This document shows, in pieces, positions 24,784 through 35,749 of a stretch of DNA of 64,000 nucleotides (the first letter of the stretch is position 1; every line of letters begins with the position of its first letter). Made by a program: the position numbers and the translations under genes. The DNA lies in the NCBI GenBank assembly GCA_032622095.1, contig CP136061.1, positions 56,183,762-56,247,761 on the forward strand, read 5' to 3'. Below the pieces are notes generated by a model. That model did not search any database and was not told where the DNA came from. It worked only from the letters and a program-made list of their open reading frames with translations. The DNA is from Siphonodentalium dalli. Taxonomy: Eukaryota; Mollusca; Scaphopoda; Gadilida; Siphonodentaliidae.

Positions 24784-26259
24784 TGTAGTACAATAACTGA
24801 GACGAGAGTCAATTTCTGAAACCAGTGAACTTTGTTTCAGGCGATCCGTCTTTCTTGTAACGAGCGCCAACATTTCCGAGTCGAAATAGGTATCAGTGTA
24901 GTCTGTGTTATACAGTTTCTGAAAATAGTTTGCCCACGCTCCACTGATTTCCATTTTGTCTCGGAGAACGTTGTCATCGACACGAAAGAATGATGCGTCG
25001 AATCGGGATTTACGCCTAGCGTTGAATAGTTTATAGAACATGTGTTGGTCAATTTCTGAACATTTATCGACGTTTGTATCGTAACTACTTAAAAATGTCT
25101 CAGATGCCCTTCTGTGTTCGCGACGAAAATCCCGTTTCGATGCCTTGTAACGAACATAGGAAGGGTCATCAGAACTTCTCGGCCTTCCGTTTGATATCCA
25201 AACTCTGCGACATGCACGCATTTCGTAATGCAGACATTTTAGAACCTCACTCCAATATGGCTTGATGTGCTTTGAGTATTTTACCGTTGGAATTGTTTCC
25301 CTTGATGCGGTATCGAGGGCTTTTACCAATGACGCGTAATATTTGTCAAGCCTTTCTACGGAATTGATTTTTTCGTCGGGGAGATAAGACGTAAGTTTAC
25401 CAACATATGAAGATTTTAGTGATTCGTCATTTTTCAGAGAGTTCCATTTGTATTTTGTGCATGTGAATGCGTTATTTGCGTTATCCGTTTGGAATTCCGT
25501 GTTCAGCTCTAGTAATATGGGTCTGTGATTCGACACATCTAAAGCCTCATCATCCAAAATCACAATAGAGTTATCAACAATGTGCGAGATAGACGCCAAC
25601 GACAAGAAGTGATCAATATTAGACTCATTTCCAAAACCGTCGGCCGGAACATATGTCTTAAACTGACTTTCTGGGTTAAATGTCTCAATTATTGATATGA
25701 GGCCCTTCTTTGAAAGGAAAGAATTAAGACATTTGCTTCGGTCGGTTGATTTCGAAGGATCAGCGTTCATGTCGCCCATTATCAACACTGTACCCCAATT
25801 AGAATACATATCAATGATATTGCTTAGTGCGATCAGGTATTCGGAATAATGGTCATATGAGTAATTTGTCGACGGTAAGTATACTTGTATGATATACATG
25901 TACATCGTATTTGACACCTGTAGCTGAATACCAGCCAACCTGTCGTCATCAATAGGCAATATCGACACTTGACTACTCAGGCGCTTATGCCAAGATAATG
26001 ACACGCCACCTTTTGGTCTCCCACGTTGGATGGGAAGTTGTTGCGACGAGTCGCACACTACGTGATGCACATAATGCTCACTGACTGAGTTCAGAAAATG
26101 AGCATTCGCACCATTCAACCAGTGTTCGCTGAGGCCAAATACGTCCACCTTTTGTTTGCTCAGCAGCTGGGAGAGGTAACTGCTCGATCCCATTATACCA
26201 GTGCAATTCCAAGTTTGTATTACAACCATGATAGTGAACATGTGCACGAAAGTCGCCAT
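24784..26259 (-). CDS. LINE-C ORF2, endonuclease and linker (partial)
   Basis: Starts at an ATG 47 bp after the ORF1 stop. It encodes an AP-endonuclease-like (EEP) domain that nicks target DNA for reverse transcription. Expected catalytic signatures are in order: WN at residues 17-18, SEHW with Glu45, GG at 84-85, Y.P at 127-129, GDMN at 162-165, NIDH near 214-217 and SNHRP at 243-247. A ~240-residue basic linker follows (CRRVWISNGRPRSSDDP, then KRDFRREHRR), typical of the stretch before the RT. Frame open for 492 codons and cut by the N run, so RT is not visible. The apparent continuation across the gap to a stop at ~24649 is not meaningful. Probably a complete ORF2 in the real genome. Confidence 0.9.
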
Positions 26260-26305
26260 TTAGCACACACGCACAGCAGCGCTGTCTGAAATTGAGTGTA
26301 AATGA

Positions 26306-28006
26306 CTACTTTCTACTGTAGCCTGTGAATTCCTCTTTTGGGATCCATTCTCTGCAGTGACAGTATTTAGGCCAGAAATTGCGTTGCAGTACCATGTCAA
26401 CGTCATCGATGTGTACGTTGATCCTCATTGAAGCTTGATCTCTCTTATAGTTTGTTGTCTTGTGGATAGCTGTGAATCGAACGTGGTTTTCACGTAACCA
26501 ATCTGCGACTGGTTGGAAGTCAACACCTATGTACAAATTTGTCAGGAACACACGTTTGGTTTTGATGGGTCCATTGTTGCGATATGATTTGTATTCTCTT
26601 CCGCGACTTTGTTGTGCTTTTCGATTTGGTTGCTTATCGTTTTCGGAGGACTGTGTGTCTACCTCGTCACTATGTGCTGAATCGTGTTCGTTAGATGCAA
26701 TAACATTCTCTGCCAAGTAAACGGATATAGCTGAGTCTATTCCCTCGTAATTAGGGGACGAAGGCGATGTGTTGCGATGGATGTTGTCGTAGTCCTTATT
26801 TACAATGTGTTCACGCTGATTTTCCAACACTTTGGCAACGGGTTTATCTGTGTCTGACTTACACTTGCCATCAACCGTTTTAAGAATATGCTCCATGAAT
26901 TCAACGAAATCTTGACCCATTTCATCCATGAATGGTAAGAGCTTCGATTTGCAATATTCCACACATGTACTCAGACAGTTACATTTCGGGTGAGATTTTG
27001 GCTCGACTCTACCTTTGATTGATGCTATTGACCCGGTATGGGATTTCAAAGTCTTCTCAATTTGAGTGGATGATTCTTGTAAGTTGTCCAGGCTTGCATT
27101 CACTAGTTTGATACTGTTTTTTAAAGACACAACACCATTTGAATTGTCGTTTTCAATTCGGTTCACAGCAAGGTCGTGTGTGTCAAGCATATCACTCATT
27201 GTATCGACCTGTGCTTCCAATGCGTGTATGCGGGAATTAGCAGCAATCAATTTGCCATTTAGTTCAGGAATGGTCACGCTGACTAACTCAGTTAACTTCT
27301 GGTCACGTTGAAGGATGGCTGGCATATTAGCTCTCATTTCGATGACAGCATTTGTTAACGTGCTGATTTCCCAGGAATTATGTTGTCCATTTAATGACAA
27401 GCACGATATGTCATCTTGGGAATTTGGAAAAGAACTCTGACTACTTGTGGATTTTGAGTTACTCAACATATTCGCTAGGAATTCCGGACGGCCATCGACT
27501 TTAAAGCACAAAATGTTATAAATGTCCTTAGCTAATCGAACCCCAACAGAATCAGTTGACTTGGACGAGTGTATCCTTTGTTTTAACAGTACATTCTGAT
27601 CAAGGGGAAATCCGGGTTCCTTCGTTGTGTCATAGAAAAGCACGGATCTAATTCGTTTGAGGATACCGTCGCTTTTAGCTGCTTCCAAAATAGCGTCTAT
27701 GAAGACATCTCGGGGAGTGTTGTGAACAAATTGCATTACCCACAGAATGTGAACCGGGCGATCCGCGGTTTTATCATCGTCTAGAAGATATTCGACCAAT
27801 CGTTCAATGGTATCGGTGAGGCTCATGGCTGGCATGGAATGTAATAAGTTCTGCCCTATATTTTCCTGAGATTCACCGTTAACACTGTCTACTGTTGGTT
27901 GTGTCACATGGGACGCGTCATCTAAGTTAATCAGTGACTGTGCGACAGGGTGATCTGTCGATTCCATGACTGCTAATGTTATATCAGTGACTTCGTTCTT
28001 CTCCAT
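26306..28006 (-). CDS. LINE-C ORF1 (nucleic-acid-binding, coiled coil)
   Basis: 566 codons from ATG (28006), uninterrupted. Residues ~60-180 are a globular, acidic N-terminal segment. Residues ~214-335 have heptad-like hydrophobic spacing with repeated L/I and N/E/K, consistent with a coiled coil that would trimerise the protein. A Cys cluster follows at ~342-352 (CNCLSTCVEYC). A polar low-complexity region (~390-470) precedes a basic tail starting KTKRVFLTNLYIGVDFQPVA, which resembles an RRM/CTD-like module by pattern only. This architecture suits the RNA-chaperone ORF1p of non-LTR elements; the assignment rests on position directly upstream of an EN-type ORF2 on the same strand. Family not recognised beyond that. 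Confidence 0.8.
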   Translation of the reverse strand: MEKNEVTDITLAVMESTDHPVAQSLINLDDASHVTQPTVDSVNGESQENIGQNLLHSMPAMSLTDTIERLVEYLLDDDKTADRPVHILWVMQFVHNTPRDVFIDAILEAAKSDGILKRIRSVLFYDTTKEPGFPLDQNVLLKQRIHSSKSTDSVGVRLAKDIYNILCFKVDGRPEFLANMLSNSKSTSSQSSFPNSQDDISCLSLNGQHNSWEISTLTNAVIEMRANMPAILQRDQKLTELVSVTIPELNGKLIAANSRIHALEAQVDTMSDMLDTHDLAVNRIENDNSNGVVSLKNSIKLVNASLDNLQESSTQIEKTLKSHTGSIASIKGRVEPKSHPKCNCLSTCVEYCKSKLLPFMDEMGQDFVEFMEHILKTVDGKCKSDTDKPVAKVLENQREHIVNKDYDNIHRNTSPSSPNYEGIDSAISVYLAENVIASNEHDSAHSDEVDTQSSENDKQPNRKAQQSRGREYKSYRNNGPIKTKRVFLTNLYIGVDFQPVADWLRENHVRFTAIHKTTNYKRDQASMRINVHIDDVDMVLQRNFWPKYCHCREWIPKEEFTGYSRK

Positions 28007-28400
28007 TCACCACAAAGATTAGTAACTGTTTCCACACGCCGTGACAATCCAATAAGCGAGCGTGTTCAGAGTATAACAGTTTCTATGCACAACAACGGTG
28101 TGGCAGTCAAGCGTGAAATTTTCACACGACCAGGACTCCGGATCCAAATTAGCACACTGCAAATTAGTGAGTACAGTTCACATGAAACATGGCGGGTGGA
28201 GTTTAGTAAACAAAGACTTCAGGTTTTCACTTGAAGTATACACAAAAGTCATAGATATTGCAGGCGGTATTTACCAGTGAGGAGAATCTACTGTCCATCC
28301 GCTCCAACAAAATGTAACTACAGATCGGGATTATTCCTGATATCCTGAGAAATATGTGATAATTAAGGAGCAAAAAAAATAACGACATCACAACAAAGAA
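28007..28400 (-). other. LINE-C 5' leader
   Basis: Sequence between the ORF1 ATG and the truncated end of LINE-A; presumably the 5' UTR/internal promoter of LINE-C. No TATA or other clear motif was identified, and the exact 5' end is not visible. Confidence 0.4.
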
Positions 28401-28424
28401 CGATAACTCTCGTTCAGAGTGCAG

Positions 28425-28660
28425 AGTGTTTTACAAGTTTCTTTCCAGACCCAAACAGAATTGATTCTGTTTTCCCTAAATGTAAGGACAATTTGTTGTC
28501 AACCAACCATAATTTCAGTTTATTCATTTCTGAACTGAGCCTCTGCTCAATAGCGCGGACATCACAACCTGAAACCAAAAGGGCAGAGTCATCCGCATAT
28601 AGAAGGAGGTGACAATCCACAGCCTGGCTAGCATCGTTCACATAGAGTAGGAAAAGAAGG
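28425..28660 (-). pseudogene. LINE-A reverse transcriptase, YADD part
   Basis: Encodes LLLYADDSALLVSG, the catalytic YADD box (motif C), then the thumb-proximal LWLVDNKLSLHLGKTESILF. Ends abruptly in a different frame at ~28425, so the RT C-terminus and 3' UTR are missing. Confidence 0.85.
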
Positions 28661-28671
28661 GGGCCTAAGAT

Positions 28672-28991
28672 TTATCCTTGAGGGACTCCACAGGTGATAC
28701 GTTCAAATTTGGATAGAGTACCATATATATCTACTGCTTGCATCTATTTGTTAATAAGACTCCATCCATGTCAGAGATATTTTATCAAATCCAATTGCAC
28801 TAAGTTTTGACAGTAAAATTTCATGGTCGACGGTATCAAAAGTCTTCTGAAGATCAATTAGAACCATTCCTGTCATATTTCCTTTGTCCATTTCCTGACG
28901 AATGTGGTCAGTGAGATATAGGAGACAAGTATCTGTGGAGTAACCAGGTCTGAAGCCTGATTGATGGCCATATAGAAGTTCTGCATTTGTT

Positions 28992-28992
<1 letters not shown>
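28672..28992 (-). repeat. duplicated RT segment of LINE-A
   Basis: Repeats 29351-29677 in direct orientation with very few differences (KTFDTVDHE against KAFDTVDHE). Together the two copies bracket the purine tract. Translation runs from TNAELLYGHQSGFRPG to GVPQG followed by the same TAA, and continues ILGPLLFLLYVND into 28641-28425. Confidence 0.85.
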
Positions 28993-29320
<328 letters not shown>

Positions 29321-29350
29321 GGGATATACTAATGGCACATATTTCATATT

Positions 29351-29959
29351 TTATCCTTGAGGGACTCCACAGGTGATACGTTCAAATTTGGATAGAGTAC
29401 CATATATATCTACTGCTTGCATTATATTTGTTAAATAAGACTCCATCCATGTCAGAGATATTTTATCAAATCCAATTGCACTAAGTTTTGACAGTAACAT
29501 TTCATGGTCGACGGTATCAAAAGCTTTCTGAAGATCAATTAGAACCATTCCTGTCATATTTCCTTTGTCCATTTCCTGACGAATGTGGTCAGTGAGATAT
29601 AGGAGACAAGTATCTGTGGAGTAACCAGGTCTGAAGCCTGATTGATGGCCATATAGAAGTTCTGCATTTGTTAGATATGTTTCAATTTGTTTGTAAACGA
29701 TTTTCTCTAGAACTTTGGATACTAAATTTAGCACTGATACGGGACGATAATTTCCAGCCTGTGTCTTGTCACCCTTCTTGTATATGGGTACAACCCTGGC
29801 CATTTTCAATTCATTTGGGACCTGGCCCAGATGGATCGATAAATTTATAATATGAGTCAGGGGAGAAGCAAGGATATGGGCACCATCTCTTAGAAATCTT
29901 ACAGGAATGAGGTCAGGTCCGGTGGCCTTGGATGGACTTAAATTCTGTAGTAATTCCAA
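29351..29959 (-). pseudogene. LINE-A reverse transcriptase, N-terminal half
   Basis: RT motifs in order: SKATGPDLIPVRFL (motif 0/1), VVPIYKKGDKTQAGNYRPVS (motif 1-2), GFRPGYSTDT, LIDLQKAFDTVDH (motif A with the first catalytic Asp), then GVPQG (motif B start). A TAA follows GVPQG where the family normally has S-x-LGPLLF. The frame has no intact start. Its last ~325 bp are duplicated at 28672-28992. Confidence 0.9.
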
Positions 29960-30165
29960 AACTTCAGAATCCGATATTACCGAAATGTGAAATTGTTTTG
30001 ATCCTATTTTCTCTTTATAGAATCTGATAATGGATTCTTTACAAAATATACCAGGTGCTTTTGGAAGTTTCGCAACCAGGTTACTAGCTATACTACAGAA
30101 AAAGAGGTTAAAGTCTTTAGCTATACTCTGTTTGTTGAAACAGACTTCATCATCTATTTTTAGAC

Positions 30166-30549
30166 CTACACTATTATTTGTCTTTGCGCCCTTTTTTGAA
30201 GGAGTACCAAGTTTCTGAAGAGATTTCCAAAGGTTTTTTGGGTTGTTTTTGTTTTCCTCAATTTTATTTCTGAAATGTGACAGTTTAGCATTTTTAACAA
30301 GGTGTTGGACTTTGTTTCTGAGTGTTTTGTACGAGTCAAAATAGCCAAATCTTTGGATTTCCTGAATTTATTTAATAGTGAATCTCTTTGTTTTATATGG
30401 GAAAGAATTTCATCGTCCATCCAGTCATCCGTACTCCGCCTAATCCTGACCTCTTTGATCGGAGCTACTTCATTTATTAAGGATAACAGTGCTTCCTTGA
30501 AAATGTGCCAAGCCCTCTGAGTTGTCGGGTATTCGGAAGAATAATTCAC
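30166..30549 (-). pseudogene. LINE-A ORF2 linker fragment
   Basis: 127 codons without an ATG (the open frame starts at a GTG just after a TAA). It contains the pre-RT signature DDWMDDEILSHIKQRDSLL followed by a K/R/S-rich segment, as in CR1/Jockey ORF2 between EN and RT. The frame is lost at the end (QRQIIV is not element-like). A near-identical piece occupies 37029-37403. Confidence 0.8.
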
Positions 30550-30873
30550 AGAGGCGTAGCCGAGGGTTATTTAAACAATCAATCAATCAGTTTATTGCAA
30601 AGCTATGATTGAACACAGAACATGCAAATATATATACATATATGTACAATAGCAGGAAACTATATATTGGCTATAATCTTATACTCATGCCACAGTCATA
30701 ATACCATATAATATCTATCTATCTTAATCCCGCTGGGTGAAGGCACGCCCATTCCAATTTTGTCACCCACATCGAATAATGCAGGGGGGAAAGCAGTTAT
30801 ATTTACCCCCGGTACAAATGGGATGTGTTTTGAAATGGGGAGTTTTTGCCCAGGCGGTGGGGTCTTCAGTGTC

Positions 30874-32380
30874 TCAGAGTTTGGGCAGTTCCTTAAATGC
30901 ACACTTAAGATATAATGCCAATCTCCGCAATATACTAATGTTTTCAATCGACAGAAGTCTATAAAACTTTTCTTCGCTGTGATATTTCCAGTAATATTCC
31001 GGGATATATTTGATTCGGATATCATTAAGGTGTGAACATGTAATTACAAAGTGGTATTCATATCCTATTCCGTCATTACATAATGTACAAACTCTGTCAT
31101 TCCGTTTTGATTTTTTCCACCGTCCACTTTCAATTGGTAATCGATGATTTGATGTCCTAATCTTAACAATGCATTCGGCTAAATACCATGGAAGTTCAGT
31201 TAGATATCTTCTTATCTCCGGACGTACAGAAATACCACCATAGAAACCACCCCTTGATGATGTAGCTACATTTCCCAACCATTTCTGGTTAAACTGATCA
31301 ATAAGTATGACCTTTATTCGTTTTACATCCGAGTGTGTTAGATCCCTTCTGCTCGTGAACATGGAGTTCTTTCCAGTATCTTGGAATGTCTGCTCTATAA
31401 ACCGGAGCCATTTGAGGTCTCCACTGCTAGGCTGATTTCGATAAACGGTCAGTATTAATGTACACATATTTTTGGCGATAATCGAGCCCTCATTCGACAT
31501 TAATTTCGACCAATACGTTAAGATTCTACATTTTATTTCAATTATTAAAGGATGGCGACCTAATTCTCCGTATACCATATAGTTTGGTGTACTTTCTTTC
31601 ATACCCATGATTATCTTGCAGAATTTGAGATGTACACTTTCGATTGATTTACAGGGTTCAAACCCCCAAACTTCACTGCCATATAATAATATGGGTGCTA
31701 CCATCGTATCAAAAAGATGAAGCATGATATCCACAGGTAGTTCTAATTTTCTTACTTTATTCAACAGTGCATACATCGCCTTCGTGCCAAGTTTGCACGT
31801 TTTCTTAATAGATCTACAAAATCTTCCATTAAAGAAAAAATTCACACCCAGATACACAAATTCCTTTACCGTTTCCAAAGGTTTACCATTGAATATAAAT
31901 GTCGGTACAATCTTAGGTAATCTTTTACAGAAAATCACAACTTTTGTTTTTGATGCATTAACTTCTAGACCCCATGCGTCCGCATAATCACTAAATGCCT
32001 GAATCGCTCTGTGCATAGTTGCCTCGTCGTCTGTCATTAGTACGGTATCATCCGCATATAACAAACATAATATACCCACAAAGCATTTCAAATTGTCAAA
32101 AAATAGTTCATCGAGATACTTTAAATTTTCGACCGCACAGTTACTGATAAATTCCTGCAAGTCATTCACAAAGAAGGAGAACAAAAAAGGAGACATTAAT
32201 TCTCCTTGAAAAAGGCCTATGTTGCTGGCAAAAAATTCAGAACGTTCTTGTTCTTTTTTCACACATGTTTTTATCTTGCTATACAGATTCCTCACTACCC
32301 TAAACAATTTACCATTTATTCCATTTTGCAGCATTTTAAGAAATAATCCCTCTCTCCACACACTATCGTATGCTTTTTAT
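30874..32380 (-). pseudogene. LINE-B ORF2, RT motif A to C-terminal zinc knuckle (3' fragment)
   Basis: About 500 codons open to the stop. It begins KAYDSVWREGLFLKML (motif A second half), then FQGELMSPFLFSFFVNDLQ (motif B; Q-G-E-L instead of the usual Q-G-D/C-x-LSP), LLYADDTVLM at ~32040-32060 (motif C), FVYLGVNF (motif E-like) and a long thumb/connection region. Near the C-terminus CTLCNDGIGYEYHFVITC gives C-x2-C-x8-H-x4-C, the zinc-knuckle of LINE ORF2 proteins. The fragment is free of stops but cannot be translated from its own start because the 5' part is 3.4 kb away. High ORF integrity means the interruption is not very old. Confidence 0.9.
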
Positions 32381-34277
32381 GTTTACCCATACCATAGTAT
32401 GGTAAACATAGTGTCGTTGCCCGGATTGACCACTCGTCGTTGGTCCGTATGTCTGTCTGTCCGTCTGTCTGTCCGTCTGTCTGTCCGTAGACACTTTACG
32501 AGTAATGCGATAACTCAAACATTTTTTATCCGATCGAAACCAAATTTTGTATATGGGTTTCTCAGCCCAAAATACAGATCGAGTTCGAATTTGGGTTTGA
32601 TCCGAGATTTTGTTACAGAGTTATGGCCCTTTTTCAACTTAGAATTCACGCATTCTGCCATAACTCAAACATTTTTTATCTGATTGGAACCAAATTTGGT
32701 ATGTGAGTTTCACAGCCCAAAATACAGATCGAGTTCGAATATGGGTTTGATCCGATTTATTTTAAAGGAGTTATGACCCTTTTTCGAAAAAAAATTGGGG
32801 AAAAAAATCGATTTCTTAAAAAAAAAATTACTTTTAACTTTTATAATAATAATAAAAAAAATGTTATTGACATTGATTGGTTGATCGGTTTAGAAAATAA
32901 TTAACCCTGCTCACAAATGCTATCTGATGCATCAAAGTCAAACAATTTTCTTCTGATCTGCCTCATATTTCTTACCTAGGTCTTTCTTAGCACGTTCTTC
33001 ATCTGTATGGATTTTGGTATTGTTTAGTTAACCCTTTCCACTCTTGTTTTTAAATAGAATTCATCCAAGCCAGGATGACTCAAACATTTTTCATCTGATC
33101 GACACCAATTTTGGTATATGAATTTCTGATACAGAATACAGATCAAGTGCGAATATGGGTTTGATCCGGTATATATTAACAGAGTTATGGCCCTTTATAA
33201 TTCATACATCTTTTCCATGCACTATTAAATTTGAATAGAACAAGACACACCTGTGTTATTGGAAGGAGATAATTTATTGCTTTGGACACAGTGACCTGAT
33301 AGTTCCACTGGTGACTGCAGACTTAATATAAACATCTGTCAAACTTTGATTGATGTTAGACTCTTTATTCCTCACTACCCTAAACAATTTACCATTTATT
33401 CCATTTTGCAGCATTTTAAGAAATAATCCCTCTCTCCACACACTATCGTATGCTTTTTATGTTTACCCATACCATAGTATGGTAAACATAGTGTCGTTGC
33501 CCGGATTGACCACTCGTCGTTGGTCCGTATGTCTGTCTGTCCGTCTGTCTGTCCGTAGACACTTTACGAGTAATGCGATAACTCAAACATTTTTTATCCG
33601 ATCGAAACCAAATTTTGTATATGGGTTTCTCAGCCCAAAATACAGATCGAGTTCGAATATGGGTTTGATCCGATTTATTTTAAAGGAGTTGTGACCCTTT
33701 TTCGAGAAAAAAAATTGGAACAAAAAATCGATTTCTTAAAAAAAAAATTACTTTTAACTTTTATAATAATAATAAAAAAAAATGTCATTGACATTGATTG
33801 GTTGATCGGTTTAGAAAATAATTAACCCTGCTCACAAATGCTATCTGATGCATCAAAGTCAAACAATTTTCTTCTGATCTGCCTCATATTTCTTACCTAG
33901 GTCTTTCTTAGCACGTTCTTCATCTGTATATTGTTTAGTTAACCCTTTCCACTCTTGTTTTTAAATAGAATTCATCCAAGCCAGGATGACTCAAACATTT
34001 TTCATCTGATCGACACCAATTTTGGTATATGAATTTCTGATACAGAATACAGATCAAGTGCGAATATGGGTTTGATCCGGTATATATTAACAGAGTTATG
34101 GCCCTTTATAATTCATACATCTTTTCCATGCACTATTAAATTTGAATAGAACAAGACACACCTGTGTTATTGGAAGGAGATAATTTATTGCTTTGGACAC
34201 AGTGACCTGATAGTTCCACTGGTGACTGCAGACTTAATATAAACATCTGTCAAACTTTGATTGATGTTAGACTCTTT
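32287..34277 (+). repeat. ~1.08-kb tandem duplication spanning the LINE-B/HINE junction
   Basis: Unit 1 is 32287-33366 (1080 bp) and unit 2 is 33367-34277 (911 bp). Each begins with the same 92 bp of LINE-B RT sequence and continues into the HINE-like element. Unit 2 lacks ~170 bp, apparently lost between internal repeats, and has a shorter TGTC tract. The microhomology ATTCC at the joint suggests unequal or replication-based duplication. Near-identity of the units indicates a recent event. Confidence 0.9.
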
Positions 34278-35745
34278 ATTCCAGTTCTGTTCTCTGTTGA
34301 AACCATGCAGTTCATTGCATTATTGTTTACAGAGACACTGTTGTTATAACTTAGAAAATAATTAATACAGCATTCCTTAGTTCCATCATATGATGTCATT
34401 GAAAATGATTAACCCTCTGCACACATCATATGGTCTTCTGATGTTTTTTATTTGATCATTCTCCTATTCTATGTACATGTTGATGGTGATCCACTTTTAA
34501 TTTGCATGAATTTGGGATTAAAATTAACCCATTCGATTGACTCATATTATCTGATAGACATATATTAAATTATCACTTTAACTTTGAGCCAGGTTCAGTC
34601 AGTGTTTCAAGAAATGACCAATTGAAATTCATCATTAGAGGATATGTCTTATTTTGAAATTCCCTCAATTGCATTTGGGCTACAGGATAATATTAACAGT
34701 GCTGGGATTCTTGAGACTGACTTATTGTATGGGTTTCTAAATCCAATGACATGCATTTTGTTGACTACTCTGTGTTTATCAGTTCATTAGTTTGGGTAAG
34801 ATTAACCCCTTACTATCCAATTTGATAACTCAAATATTTCCATTGATTATGTTTATAGTTCTGGCACAGTTTATGATAACACACCTCTAACCTGCATAGT
34901 GAGGGTCATTTGGTTTATTTGCTTAAATATATTAACATCCTTCACCAATCCTGTTGACACAATGTGATAGCTAAATATTTTTTGCATGATTACTCTATAA
35001 ATAATCACATCTGTGATAATCATGACACATTCTTCACCTGTATAGATTTTGGTATCGATCGAATGGTTGTGATAATATTATAAACCTTAACTTTAATTAT
35101 ATTTAAACTGTTCACAAACATATTTTTCTAATGATCAACTTACAAGAAAATTAACATTTATATCCAATCATTAGCAATCATATTTTATATCCAGGTCTAT
35201 ACATCCCTCACTTCTATAGTTGATCAGGTATTGATTGTTTTTTAGTGGTGAAATATTAATAGGTTGCTATGAATTTTTAATATGCAGCTGACACAAGATA
35301 TTATGAACAAAAAAATAGCAATGATAATAAAAAAAAACCCACACAATATGTAATGTCTCATGTTCCAATGTAATAAATAGATAAATTGAGTTGCTATGAT
35401 GTTTATCTACCTAATTTCTTAATTATTTGATATTTAACAGCTATGGTGCTTCTCTCCGACTATGGATTGAGCTTAATTAGACTTATAACTCTATAAGACA
35501 TACATGTATCTGTGTTGGAGTCACTAATAGGTTCAGGTTGAAATCAAAGCCACGTCTGTTAACATTGTGTTAATGTGAGCAAGGTGCCCAATAAGTGTGA
35601 TTTCACTTGTGAATTAATAGTAAGGTGTGAATTGTTTAAAGTTTTGCACTCATGAAAAGGATGGGGTAAGGATATATGAAAATAGCTCATCGCTGTCGCC
35701 AAGGTATGGGTTAAACATCTGCCGATCGTGATCGGCCTCTCGTTT
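32379..35745 (+). mobile_element. Helentron/HINE-like non-autonomous insertion
   Basis: Starts ATGTTTACCCATACC as a near-perfect terminal hairpin (TGTTTAC-CATAC-CATA-GTATGGTAAACA), followed ~35 bp later by a TGTC/CCGTC microsatellite. Near the other end GGTATGGGTTAAACA (35703-35717) is the inverse of the start, followed by a hairpin GCCGATC-gt-GATCGGC (35721-35736) and CTCTCGTTTT. An internal inverse of the 5' end, a 3' hairpin, an internal microsatellite, no clear target duplication and insertion in a T run are the described hallmarks of Helentron-derived HINEs. The interior is made of diverged repeats ('cagcccaaaatacagatcga', 'gggtttgatccg', 'gagttatggcccttt') and encodes nothing. Confidence 0.65.
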
Positions 35746-35749
35746 TAAA

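Larger units (their letters stand above)
24784..28400 (-). mobile_element. LINE-C: non-LTR retrotransposon, 5' half
   Basis: Minus-strand element with a 5' leader (about 28007-28400), ORF1 (28006-26306) and the first part of ORF2 (26259-24784) before the gap. The two-ORF plan with an APE-type endonuclease places it in the Jockey/CR1-like group of non-LTR elements. The RT and 3' end should lie in the gap, because left of it only minisatellite fragments are seen. Both visible ORFs lack internal stops, unlike the other two LINEs here, so this is the youngest of the three. Confidence 0.85.
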
